From: JAKZSU01 sp047517485
Lineage (GTDB): Bacteria > Pseudomonadota > Alphaproteobacteria > UBA7887
Reading direction: 5' to 3'
DNA length: 19,154 nucleotides
NCBI GenBank assembly: GCA_047517485.1
Contig: JAKZSU010000237.1
Span: 1 to 19,154, forward strand
Part shown: positions 8,830 to 15,708 of the stretch, in pieces
Numbering within the stretch: the first letter of the stretch is position 1
Layout: each line of letters begins with the position of its first letter
Position numbers and translations under genes: made by a program
The notes under the pieces: generated by a model
What the model was told of the DNA's origin: nothing
What the model saw: the letters and a program-made list of their open reading frames with translations, nothing else
Database searches by the model: none

Positions 8830-9669
8830 ATGAGCTTCACGATCCAACCATCGGGCGACGCTCTCGGCGCCATCGTGACCGACATCGATCTTGGGGCGGC
8901 GCAATCCGCCGAGACCGTGGCGGCGTTGAATAGCGCGCTGCACACCCACATCGCGCTGTGTTTTCGGGGCCAAAATTTGACGCCGGCTACATTTGCCGCC
9001 GCCGCCCGGCGGTTCGGCGAGCCGATCATCCAAACCAGCCGCCACCTGGACTTGCCCGAGCATCCCGAGGTCGGGACGATTTCGAGCGAGAGCGTGGATG
9101 TGCACGGCGACGGTCGGAAATTGATCACCGGCACCACGTGGCATACCGATCACTCGTTCACCGCGCGGCCGCCGAAAGCGACTACCCTTTACGGAGTGAC
9201 GATCCCGAAGAGCGGCGGCGATACCAGCTTTTGTAATATGCGCGCGGTCTATGCCGCCCTTCCCGACGAGCTCCGCGCCCGCATCGACGGGCTGCGCGGC
9301 GTCCATTGCTACGAAAGCCACCGCTCGCCGAGTAAACTCATGCGGCGGAGCGCCGCGGAAATCGCCGCGACGCCGGACGTGACCCACCCGCTCGCCCGGA
9401 CCTACCCACCGACCGGCGAGAAGGCGCTTTATCTCAGCACCACACGGCTCGATCGCATTGTCGATATGGATCTCGAAGAAAGCGACGAGCTGATCGACGT
9501 GCTGATGACCTACGCCGAACGCCCGGAATTCCACTATCACCACCAATGGCGGGTCGGCGACATGGTGATCTGGGACAATCGCTGCGCGATGCACCACGCC
9601 AATGCGGACTATGGCAATGAAAAGCGTGTCCTGCATCGGGTATTGATCGAAGGCGAGGTGCCGATATGA
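8830..9669 (+). CDS. TauD/TfdA-family Fe(II)/2-oxoglutarate dioxygenase
   Basis: A 279-residue non-haem iron dioxygenase. The iron ligands are visible: His105 and Asp107 in TWHTDHSF and the distal His255 in WDNRCAMHHANADY. The 2-oxoglutarate-binding arginine is Arg266 or Arg270 in KRVLHRVLIEG. The numbering of the distal half coincides with that of E. coli TauD. Members hydroxylate taurine, 2,4-D, alkyl sulfates and similar small acids, often ending in loss of the hydroxylated group. The substrate here is unknown. I chose the ATG at 8830 because homologous sequence begins there (SFTIQPSGDALGAIV); a GTG at 8812 would add six unsupported residues. A 33-bp gap follows the amidase, and the stop overlaps the next start (ATGA, 9666-9669), so it is probably translationally coupled. 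Confidence 0.9.
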   Translation: MSFTIQPSGDALGAIVTDIDLGAAQSAETVAALNSALHTHIALCFRGQNLTPATFAAAARRFGEPIIQTSRHLDLPEHPEVGTISSESVDVHGDGRKLITGTTWHTDHSFTARPPKATTLYGVTIPKSGGDTSFCNMRAVYAALPDELRARIDGLRGVHCYESHRSPSKLMRRSAAEIAATPDVTHPLARTYPPTGEKALYLSTTRLDRIVDMDLEESDELIDVLMTYAERPEFHYHHQWRVGDMVIWDNRCAMHHANADYGNEKRVLHRVLIEGEVPI

Positions 9670-10721
9670 GCAACGAGCAGCGCGCCTTCACCGACTCGAC
9701 CGCGATCGCCACCGAGGGCGCGGCGCTGCGCGATCGTTTCGCGACCGACGGCTATCTATTCGTCAAGAAACTCGTGCCGATAGACGTGCTCGACGCCCTG
9801 CGCCTGCGCTGCCTCGATGTCATCGCCGAAGCCGGTTGGCTGAAAGCGGGCACGCCGGTGGACGCCGCGATCACCGACCCCGCGGCCGCCTGCGCCGATC
9901 CAGACGAGCGCAGCGTCGCGGTGCTGGCTCGCCTTTACCGCCTCGAGGCGTTGCACGCGCTCAAGCATCATCCCGCCTTGATCGGTTTTTTCGAGCGCCT
10001 GTTCGATGCCGAGGTGCTCGTCCACCCGCTGGTCATCCCGCGCAATATTTTTCCCGACCGCGCCGACTTCACCACCCCGCCGCATCAGGATTTCCCGCAT
10101 ATCCAGGGCACAGCCGAGACCTGTACCGCCTGGATCCCGCTCGCCGATTGCCCGATCGAACACGGCGGTCTGAGCATCGCGTCGGGCTCGCACCAGGCGG
10201 GGGTGCGCGATTTCCGGGTCTGCAGCGGCGCCGGCGCGATGGAGGTCGAGGACCCGTTGCACGGGCGCTGGGTGGGTGGCGATTTCGCGCTCGGCGACGT
10301 GCTGATCTTTCATTCGATGACGGTCCACCGTGGCCTGCCCAACCGCACCGACCGCCTGCGCCAGTCGATCGATATGCGCTATCAGCGCGCCGCCGACCCG
10401 GTCACCGAGGTCTCGCTTTCGCCCTACGCCGGCACCGGGACCTGGGACGAGATCTATGCCGAGTGGCCGACTGATGCGCACAAATATTATTGGCGCGCGC
10501 AAAATCCGCGCGTCGCGCCGTTCGATCGCTCGTACTACGACCGCCGCGACGCGATGGCGTTTGAGATGGCGAAGAATGGCGAACCGGAAGCGCTCGCGGC
10601 GTTGCGCCGGATCGCCCAACGCGATCCCGATCCGAACAAGCGCGGACACGCCGAAAAATTGGTCGCGAGGTTTGCTGATCGCACCGAGCCGCAGGGGGGC
10701 AGCAATGGACTTGCTAAATAA
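9666..10721 (+). CDS. PhyH-family (phytanoyl-CoA dioxygenase-like) Fe(II)/2OG dioxygenase
   Basis: A 351-residue protein of the PhyH superfamily. The double-stranded beta-helix carries His140 and Asp142 (PPHQDFPH) and a distal His221 (DVLIFHSMTVHRGLPN), with arginines at about 230-232 for 2-oxoglutarate. The middle motif WIPLADCPIEHGGLSIASGSH is classic for the family. Bacterial PhyH enzymes hydroxylate or halogenate varied small molecules, so the name does not imply phytanoyl-CoA as substrate. It overlaps the preceding TauD-type gene by four bases and the following gene by 17 bases. Residues after about 260 form a C-terminal extension rich in Arg and Asp beyond the core. Two different iron/2OG oxygenases made from one message suggest successive oxidations of the same compound; this is inference. 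Confidence 0.87.
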   Translation: MSNEQRAFTDSTAIATEGAALRDRFATDGYLFVKKLVPIDVLDALRLRCLDVIAEAGWLKAGTPVDAAITDPAAACADPDERSVAVLARLYRLEALHALKHHPALIGFFERLFDAEVLVHPLVIPRNIFPDRADFTTPPHQDFPHIQGTAETCTAWIPLADCPIEHGGLSIASGSHQAGVRDFRVCSGAGAMEVEDPLHGRWVGGDFALGDVLIFHSMTVHRGLPNRTDRLRQSIDMRYQRAADPVTEVSLSPYAGTGTWDEIYAEWPTDAHKYYWRAQNPRVAPFDRSYYDRRDAMAFEMAKNGEPEALAALRRIAQRDPDPNKRGHAEKLVARFADRTEPQGGSNGLAK

Positions 10722-11451
10722 TGAACGTGGCGGCTACCGCTTCCTCACCGGCATCCCGCCCTATTCTTCCGGCGTGATTCCAATCGATGGCCACGAAATC
10801 GTCCATCTCACCATGCAAAACCCGATCCCTTACCGCGATGGGTTCGCGTTGATCGAACAGCACCTCGGCGAGCTCGGCCGGCCCAAACAGGCGCTGTGCG
10901 CGATCGCACTGCGCTGCCCTGAGCCGATGTCGTTCGATGGCTTCGCCGGATTCAATGCCGATTATCGCGCCATCCTCGAGGACTGGGATCTGTTGGTCGA
11001 TGGCCACAACCCGGTCGCGCGCACCAATGTCGCGCCGGCGATCAGGCCGCCGACGGAAACGCTGCTCTACGGTTTCGCCTATACCATCGACGACGGCGCG
11101 CCGGGCACCTTCGTGGTCGCCGGCGCCGGCGATCTCGACGACCAAGGCCTGGTCAATCGCGGCATCGTCCGCGCTGGCGAAACCTCGGCGGACGCATTGC
11201 GCGAAAAAGCCGCCACCGTGATGGCGCGCATGGACGACCGCATCCAGGGGCTCGGTGTCGCCTGGTCATCGGTGACGCGGGCCAACATTTATACGATTCA
11301 TCCGGTGCACGAACTCCTCGTCGACACCGTGCTCACGCCGATGGCCGAGGCGGCGGTGCACGGCGCGCATTGGCACTACGCCCAACCACCGATCAGTGGA
11401 CTGGCGTTCGAAATGGACGTCCGCGGGGTTCTGCGCGACGGCTTTATCTAG
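10705..11451 (+). CDS. CnbZ-like deaminase (2-amino-muconate deaminase type, Rid-like C-terminal half)
   Basis: A 248-residue protein. The first half contains GGYRFLTGIPPYSSGV and the signature LLVDGHNPVARTNVAP, which I recognise from proteins annotated as 2-amino-5-chloromuconate deaminase CnbZ (Comamonas nitrobenzene pathway). The C-terminal half (ATVMARMDDRIQGLGV...VTRANIYTIHP...LAFEMDVRGV) follows the Rid/YjgF pattern. Such enzymes hydrolyse enamines or imines, releasing ammonia. The start is the ATG at 10705, preceded by AGGGGGG (10693-10699) and lying inside the end of the PhyH gene; the frame upstream of it is only a shadow. Last gene of the operon, its stop directly abuts the stop of the convergent Rid gene with no intergenic base. 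The family assignment is from memory of the signature; the true substrate may differ. Confidence 0.75.
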   Translation: MDLLNNERGGYRFLTGIPPYSSGVIPIDGHEIVHLTMQNPIPYRDGFALIEQHLGELGRPKQALCAIALRCPEPMSFDGFAGFNADYRAILEDWDLLVDGHNPVARTNVAPAIRPPTETLLYGFAYTIDDGAPGTFVVAGAGDLDDQGLVNRGIVRAGETSADALREKAATVMARMDDRIQGLGVAWSSVTRANIYTIHPVHELLVDTVLTPMAEAAVHGAHWHYAQPPISGLAFEMDVRGVLRDGFI

Positions 11452-11844
11452 TCAGTCAGGCACCACGGCGGTCGCTTCGATCTCGATCTTGGCGCGCTCC
11501 TCCAGCAAGCCCTTGATCTCGATCACCGCCATCGCCGGAAACACTTTTCCGAGCACCTCGCCCCACACCGCGCCGATTTCGCGCAGGCTCGCCTGATACT
11601 CCGCCTTGTCGGTGATGTACCAGGTCATGCGGACGATATGTTCGGGCTTGGCGTCCGCTTCGGCGAGGATGTCGCGGATGCCGAGCAAGGCCTGGCGCAG
11701 TTGTCCAGCGAAGGTGTCGCTCTCGAATTCTTCCTGTCCGTTCCAGCCTATAATCCCGGCGGTGAACACCATGCGGCCCTGGGCGGCGATCCCCGCCGAA
11801 TAGCCTGAAGGGCGCTTCCAGCCCGCCGGAAGTAACTGCTGCAT
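11452..11844 (-). CDS. Rid-family protein lacking the usual catalytic arginine
   Basis: A 130-residue member of the RidA/YjgF/YER057c superfamily, which forms trimers and hydrolyses reactive enamines and imines. The fold pattern is clear: GIAAQGRMVFTAGIIGW (18-34), the helix with GIRDILAEADAKPEHIVRMT (55-74) and the final strand AKIEIEATAVV (118-128). In RidA proper, Arg105 in PARS binds the substrate carboxylate; here the equivalent stretch reads FPAMAVIEI and position 105 is Met, so it belongs with the Rid subfamilies without that arginine. A good GAGGAG ribosome site lies 6 bases before the ATG at 11844. It diverges from the SDR-MarR operon across a short AT-rich region and converges with the CnbZ-like gene. 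A role on the amino-cyclohexene intermediate of the 2-aminobenzoyl-CoA pathway is inference from context. Confidence 0.88.
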   Translation of the reverse strand: MQQLLPAGWKRPSGYSAGIAAQGRMVFTAGIIGWNGQEEFESDTFAGQLRQALLGIRDILAEADAKPEHIVRMTWYITDKAEYQASLREIGAVWGEVLGKVFPAMAVIEIKGLLEERAKIEIEATAVVPD

Positions 11845-11863
11845 GACTGCTCCTCGTTTTGCA

Positions 11864-11893
11864 TTGCCTTCGGTTATAAATTTATTTTATACT
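11864..11893 (+). promoter_or_regulatory. Candidate sigma-70 promoter of the SDR-MarR-ligase operon
   Basis: TTGCCT (11864-11869), 18 bases, TATACT (11888-11893). The -10 box matches TATAAT at five of six positions, unusual in such GC-rich DNA. Its TACT portion is the spacer of the inverted repeat at 11883-11900, so a protein on that repeat would block polymerase. The expected transcript begins at about 11900, leaving a leader of about 40 bases before the preferred start at 11941. Confidence 0.5.
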
Positions 11894-11900
11894 TAAAATA
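11883..11900. promoter_or_regulatory. Probable MarR operator: 18-bp inverted repeat
   Basis: TATTTTA (11883-11889), spacer TACT, TAAAATA (11894-11900): perfect 7-bp arms, 18 bp in total, the size of a usual MarR-dimer site. A second perfect palindrome ATAAATTTAT (11876-11885) overlaps it on the left. The site lies between the divergent Rid and SDR genes, in an AT-rich island, and covers the best -10 box. The MarR gene is the second gene of the operon, so self-repression relieved by a ligand, perhaps an aryl-CoA thioester as for some aromatic-pathway MarR proteins, fits. Assignment is by position and symmetry only. Confidence 0.5.
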
Positions 11901-11940
11901 TATCGCGATGGCAATGAACCCCGTTGAGGACCATCCCGAC

Positions 11941-12729
11941 ATGACGGAACGAGCCCCCCTCGCCGGACGGCACGCCTTGATCACCGGCGGCGGCAAGGGT
12001 ATCGGCGCGGCGATCGCCGAGGCCTTGGCCGGCCTCGGCGCGGCGCTGACCTTGGTCGGGCGCGATCAGGCCGCGCTCGATACCACGCGCGACTCGCTGG
12101 GCAAAAGGATGGCCGTCCCGATCGTATCGCACGTTGCGGATGTCACGGATCCGGCCGCGGTCGCGACCGCGTTCAGTCGTGCGAGCGATGAAATCGGCCC
12201 GGTATCGATTCTGGTTAACAATGCCGGCGCGGCGGAAAGCGCGGCGTTCCTGCGTACCGATCGCGGGTTGTGGGATGCGATGCTGGCGATCAACGTCACC
12301 GCCGCCTTCACCTGCACCCAAGCCGCCTTGCCGATGATGCGCGGCGCCGGCTGGGGTCGGGTGATCAACATCGCCTCGACCGCCGGGCTCAAGGGCTATC
12401 GCTATGTCAGCGCCTACGTGGCCGCGAAACATGCGCTGGTCGGTCTCACCCGATCGCTGGCGCTCGAACTCGCCAACACCGCGATCACCGTCAACGCGGT
12501 ATGCCCGGGCTTCACCGACACCGCGCTGCTCGACCGCTCGGTGAAAAACATCACCGAGAAAACCGGGGTCAGCATCGACCATGCGCGCGCCCAACTCGCC
12601 GAGACCAACCCGCAGGGCCGCTTGATCACGCCCGGCGAAGTCGCGCACACCGTGGCCTGGCTGTGCCATGCGGACTCGGCCGCGATCACCGGCCAGGCGA
12701 TCGCGGTCGCCGGCGGCGAGGTGATGTGA
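11941..12729 (+). CDS. SDR-family NAD(P)-dependent dehydrogenase (3-hydroxyacyl-CoA dehydrogenase-like)
   Basis: A 262-residue classical short-chain dehydrogenase/reductase. The cofactor loop TGGGKGIG is at 15-22, NNAG at 93-96, and the catalytic Ser146, Tyr159 and Lys163 (YVAAK) are all present. PG at 189-190 follows strand 6. An Arg at 41 after strand 2 hints at NADP or mixed cofactor use, which is not firm. I chose ATG 11941 because GAGGA stands 10 bases before it and the Rossmann fold starts right after; ATGs at 11908 and 11914 have no ribosome site and would sit almost on the operator. It is first of the operon, and its stop overlaps the MarR start. In the aryl-CoA pathway it could oxidise or reduce a hydroxyl/keto group on the cyclic or opened CoA intermediate. 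Confidence 0.9.
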   Translation: MTERAPLAGRHALITGGGKGIGAAIAEALAGLGAALTLVGRDQAALDTTRDSLGKRMAVPIVSHVADVTDPAAVATAFSRASDEIGPVSILVNNAGAAESAAFLRTDRGLWDAMLAINVTAAFTCTQAALPMMRGAGWGRVINIASTAGLKGYRYVSAYVAAKHALVGLTRSLALELANTAITVNAVCPGFTDTALLDRSVKNITEKTGVSIDHARAQLAETNPQGRLITPGEVAHTVAWLCHADSAAITGQAIAVAGGEVM

Positions 12730-13184
12730 TGGGCGCCGAGCCGCATACCGATCTCCGCGTCTGGCTGCGCCTACTGGCGTGCTCGACCCTGATCGAGAAC
12801 CGCGTCCGCCGCGGCTTGCGCACCGAGTTCGCGACCACCCTGCCGCGCTTCGACGTGATGGCGCAACTCGACCGCGCGCCCGACGGCCTGACCATGGGCG
12901 CGCTGTCGCGCCGGCTGATGGTGAGCAACGGCAATGTGACGGGCATCGTCGACCGCCTGGTCGTCGAGGACTTGGTCGCGCGCCGCGCCGAGGCGAGCGA
13001 CCGCCGTTCGCAGCGGGTGCGGCTGACAGTGGCGGGAAAGCGCGCGTTCGATGCCATGACCCCGGTTCACGAAGCCTGGATCGAGGACGCTTTAGCGTCG
13101 CTTAACCCGACCGACAAAACCCATTTGCTCGATGTCCTCGGCACTCTTAGATCCACCCTCACCAGCGACGAGGCCCGACCATGA
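12729..13184 (+). CDS. MarR-family transcriptional regulator
   Basis: A 151-residue winged-helix protein. Dimerisation helix about 8-30; helix-turn-helix about 53-85 (TMGALSRRLMVSNGNVTGIV, where the second helix reads DNA); wing at DRRSQRVRLT (91-100); C-terminal dimer helices to the end. MarR proteins usually repress a divergent or own operon and release DNA on binding an aromatic ligand. The start overlaps the SDR stop (TGATG, 12727-12731) and the stop overlaps the next ATG (13181-13184), so it is embedded in the catabolic operon and made with it. Its probable target is the inverted repeat at 11883-11900. 'TetR' or 'IclR' types are excluded by the fold pattern and length. Confidence 0.92.
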   Translation: MGAEPHTDLRVWLRLLACSTLIENRVRRGLRTEFATTLPRFDVMAQLDRAPDGLTMGALSRRLMVSNGNVTGIVDRLVVEDLVARRAEASDRRSQRVRLTVAGKRAFDAMTPVHEAWIEDALASLNPTDKTHLLDVLGTLRSTLTSDEARP

Positions 13185-14014
13185 CCGCCGCTTTTCTCAC
13201 CCCCACCAAGGCCGCCGATCTGGCACCGGAACATTTCGGATTTGCCATCGCCGACCGGGTCGCGACCATCACCCTCGACCGGCCGGAGCGGAAAAATCCG
13301 CTGACTTTCGAGTCCTACGCCGAGCTCGGCCAGACCTTCCGCGCGCTCAGCCTCGCCGACGACGTCAAGGCGGTGGTGATCACCGGTGCCGGCGGCAATT
13401 TCTCGTCCGGCGGCGATGTGCACGAGATCATCGGCCCGTTGACCGAAATGGCGATGCCCGAGCTGCTCGCCTTCACCCGGATGACCGGCGAGATGATGAA
13501 CGCGGTGATCGCCGCGCCGCAGGTGGTGATCGCGGCGATCGACGGCATCTGCGCCGGCGCCGGCGCGTGCCTGGCGATGGCGAGTGATCTGCGCTACGGC
13601 ACGCCCGAGAGCAAGGTCGGCTTTCTGTTCACCCGCGTCGGTCTCGCCGGCTGCGACATGGGCGCGTGCGCGATCCTGCCGCGCATCATCGGCCAGGGCC
13701 GCGCCGCCGACCTACTCTATTCCGGCCGCATGATGACGTCGGAAGAGGCGATCGCTTGGGGATTTTATAATCGGGTGTGCGCGCCTGAAGCCGTGGTCGG
13801 GGAGGCACGGGAGACGGCGCGACGCCTCGCCGCCGGGCCAACGTTCGCGCATGCGATGACCAAGCGCATGCTCGACCAGGAATGGACCATGGGCCTGGCC
13901 CAAGCGATCGAGGCGGAGGCCCAGGCGCAGGCGATCTGTATGCAGACCGAGGATTTTCGCCGGGCGTACGACGCCTTCGTCGCGAAACAAAACCCGGCCT
14001 TCGAAGGGAACTGA
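13181..14014 (+). CDS. Enoyl-CoA hydratase/isomerase-family protein, atypical active site
   Basis: A 277-residue crotonase-fold protein. Both oxyanion-hole segments are present: FSSGGDV (74-80) and GICAGAG (122-128). The two glutamates of ordinary enoyl-CoA hydratase appear to be missing: the place of the first (CELA in the rat enzyme) reads ACLA (129-132), and the place of the second (PEILLG) reads FTRVGL. Instead Asp159 in GCDMGA stands where MenB and BadI-type enzymes carry a conserved aspartate (FDAG). This group includes ring-closing and ring-opening C-C enzymes, so hydrolytic ring cleavage of a 2-keto-cyclohexane-carboxyl-CoA is a reasonable role beside the ligase and the monooxygenase/reductase. 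A plain hydratase role cannot be excluded. GAGG precedes the ATG at 13181, which overlaps the MarR stop. Confidence 0.88.
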   Translation: MTAAFLTPTKAADLAPEHFGFAIADRVATITLDRPERKNPLTFESYAELGQTFRALSLADDVKAVVITGAGGNFSSGGDVHEIIGPLTEMAMPELLAFTRMTGEMMNAVIAAPQVVIAAIDGICAGAGACLAMASDLRYGTPESKVGFLFTRVGLAGCDMGACAILPRIIGQGRAADLLYSGRMMTSEEAIAWGFYNRVCAPEAVVGEARETARRLAAGPTFAHAMTKRMLDQEWTMGLAQAIEAEAQAQAICMQTEDFRRAYDAFVAKQNPAFEGN

Positions 14015-14082
14015 GAATTGTCGCCTTTACCGCGAATCGGCGCACACTGCGAGGGTCACCGACGGCGGGAGCACACGCGGCC

Positions 14083-15705
14083 ATGACCTCGATCGAGCCC
14101 GGCGGCCCGAGCGGCCATGCCGACAGCTTTACACGGGACAATCTGCCGCCCAGCGAGGCGCGTACCGCGTGCGATTATTCGGTGCTGCCGGCGCTTGCCG
14201 CCTACCCCGACCGCTTCAACGTCGCCGCGACCCTGCTCGGCGATCGCATCGCCGCCGGCGATGGCGCGCGCATCGCGCTGTTGTTCGGCGATCGAAGCTG
14301 GAGCTACGCCGAACTCGACGCGCTGTCGAACCGCGTCGCCCGCGCCCTCGTCGACGACATGGGCCTGGTATCGGGCAACCGGGTGCTGCTGCGCGCGCCC
14401 AACACTCCGATGCTCGCCGCGACCTGGCTCGGGGTGCTCAAGGCCGGCGGGGTGGCGGTGACGACCATGCCGCAGCTGCGCGCCCGCGAACTCGCCATCG
14501 TCGCCGAAAAAGCCGAGATCAGCCACGCGCTGTGCGACATCGCCCTGGCCGACGAACTGGCCAGCGTTCCGGGACTACCCCATCGCGCGTTTTTCACCGC
14601 GAGCGGCGACGGCGACGCCGAATTCGACACCCTGGTGGCCGGCAAGGACGCGGCCTTCACCGGCGCCGACACCGCCGCCGACGATGTCGCGATCATCGCC
14701 TTCACTTCGGGGACCACCGGCCAGCCCAAGGGCTGCATGCATTTTCACCGCGATATCCTGGCGATGTGCGATTGTTTCCCACCCACCGTCTTCGACGCCG
14801 ACCGCGACGACGTGATCACCGGCTCGCCGCCGCTCGCCTTCGCCTTCGGCCTCGGCGCGCTGCTGACCTTCCCGCTTCGCATCGGCGCCGCCGCCGCGCT
14901 GATCGAGCGGCCGAGCCCCGAGGCGCTGCTTTCGACCATCGCCCGACACCGCTGCACCGCGCTCTACACCGCGCCCACCGCCTATCGCGCGCTCACCGGC
15001 ATGGTCGGCGACTATGATCTCACCAGCCTCGCCAAATGCGTCTCCGCCGGGGAGACGCTCCCGGCGCCCACCTGGGCCGCTTGGCATGACGCCACCGGCC
15101 TGGCGATCATCGACGGTATCGGCTCGACCGAGATGCTGCATATCTTCATCTCGAGCCCGCGGGCCGAGATCAAGCCGGGCGCCACCGGCCGCGTCGTCGC
15201 CGGTTATGAAGCGTGCGTGCTCGACGAACACGGCAAGACCGCCCAACCCAACGAGATCGGCCGCCTGGCCGTGCGCGGGCCGACCGGGTGCAAATATCTC
15301 GCCAATGCCGAGCGCCAGGCGGGCTACGTCCAGCACGGCTGGAACCTCACCGGCGATCTCTATCGCCAGGACGCGGACGGCTATTTCTGGTACGTCTCGC
15401 GCGCCGACGACATGATCATCTCGGCCGGCTACAATATATCCGGACCCGAGGTCGAGGCGGCGCTGCTCGAGCATGCCGACGTGCTCGAATGCGCGGTGGT
15501 CGGCCAGGCCGACGAGGATCGCGGCCAGATCGTCGCCGCCCATATTGTATTGCGCGAAGGCGCCGAGCCTTCTGTTGCGTCCTTGCAGGACTTCGTCAAG
15601 CAATCGATCGCGCCCTATAAATATCCCCGCGCGATCACCTTCGTCGACGACCTGCCGAAAACCGAGACCGGCAAGATGCAGCGCTTCAAGCTGCGGGAGA
15701 CCTGA
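14083..15705 (+). CDS. Aryl-CoA ligase, probably 2-aminobenzoate-CoA ligase (benzoate-CoA ligase family)
   Basis: A 540-residue adenylate-forming enzyme that activates a carboxylic acid to an acyl-AMP and then to the CoA thioester. Motifs in order: FTSGTTGQPKG (207-217, ATP), GIGSTEM (A5), GDLYRQDADGYFWYVSRADDMI (about 424-445, hinge) and the catalytic lysine Lys531 in PKTETGKMQRFK. The N-terminal NLPP...NVAATLLG and the overall layout are those of benzoate/2-aminobenzoate-CoA ligases. Location directly before the monooxygenase/reductase fusion (3 bp gap) favours 2-aminobenzoate; benzoate or salicylate are alternatives. ATG 14083 is chosen because similarity starts there; the upstream frame runs into the hydratase gene. 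The ribosome site is poor (GCGGGAG is rather far). A 68-bp gap to the previous gene shows no clear signal. The Azoarcus evansii counterpart is called abmG. Confidence 0.87.
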   Translation: MTSIEPGGPSGHADSFTRDNLPPSEARTACDYSVLPALAAYPDRFNVAATLLGDRIAAGDGARIALLFGDRSWSYAELDALSNRVARALVDDMGLVSGNRVLLRAPNTPMLAATWLGVLKAGGVAVTTMPQLRARELAIVAEKAEISHALCDIALADELASVPGLPHRAFFTASGDGDAEFDTLVAGKDAAFTGADTAADDVAIIAFTSGTTGQPKGCMHFHRDILAMCDCFPPTVFDADRDDVITGSPPLAFAFGLGALLTFPLRIGAAAALIERPSPEALLSTIARHRCTALYTAPTAYRALTGMVGDYDLTSLAKCVSAGETLPAPTWAAWHDATGLAIIDGIGSTEMLHIFISSPRAEIKPGATGRVVAGYEACVLDEHGKTAQPNEIGRLAVRGPTGCKYLANAERQAGYVQHGWNLTGDLYRQDADGYFWYVSRADDMIISAGYNISGPEVEAALLEHADVLECAVVGQADEDRGQIVAAHIVLREGAEPSVASLQDFVKQSIAPYKYPRAITFVDDLPKTETGKMQRFKLRET

Positions 15706-15708
15706 AGT

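Noticed and set aside
11908..11940. Upstream ATGs (11908, 11914) as start of the SDR gene
   Set aside because: No ribosome site, and they lie 8 to 14 bases from the operator arm; ATG 11941 has GAGGA at a usable distance and fits the fold start.
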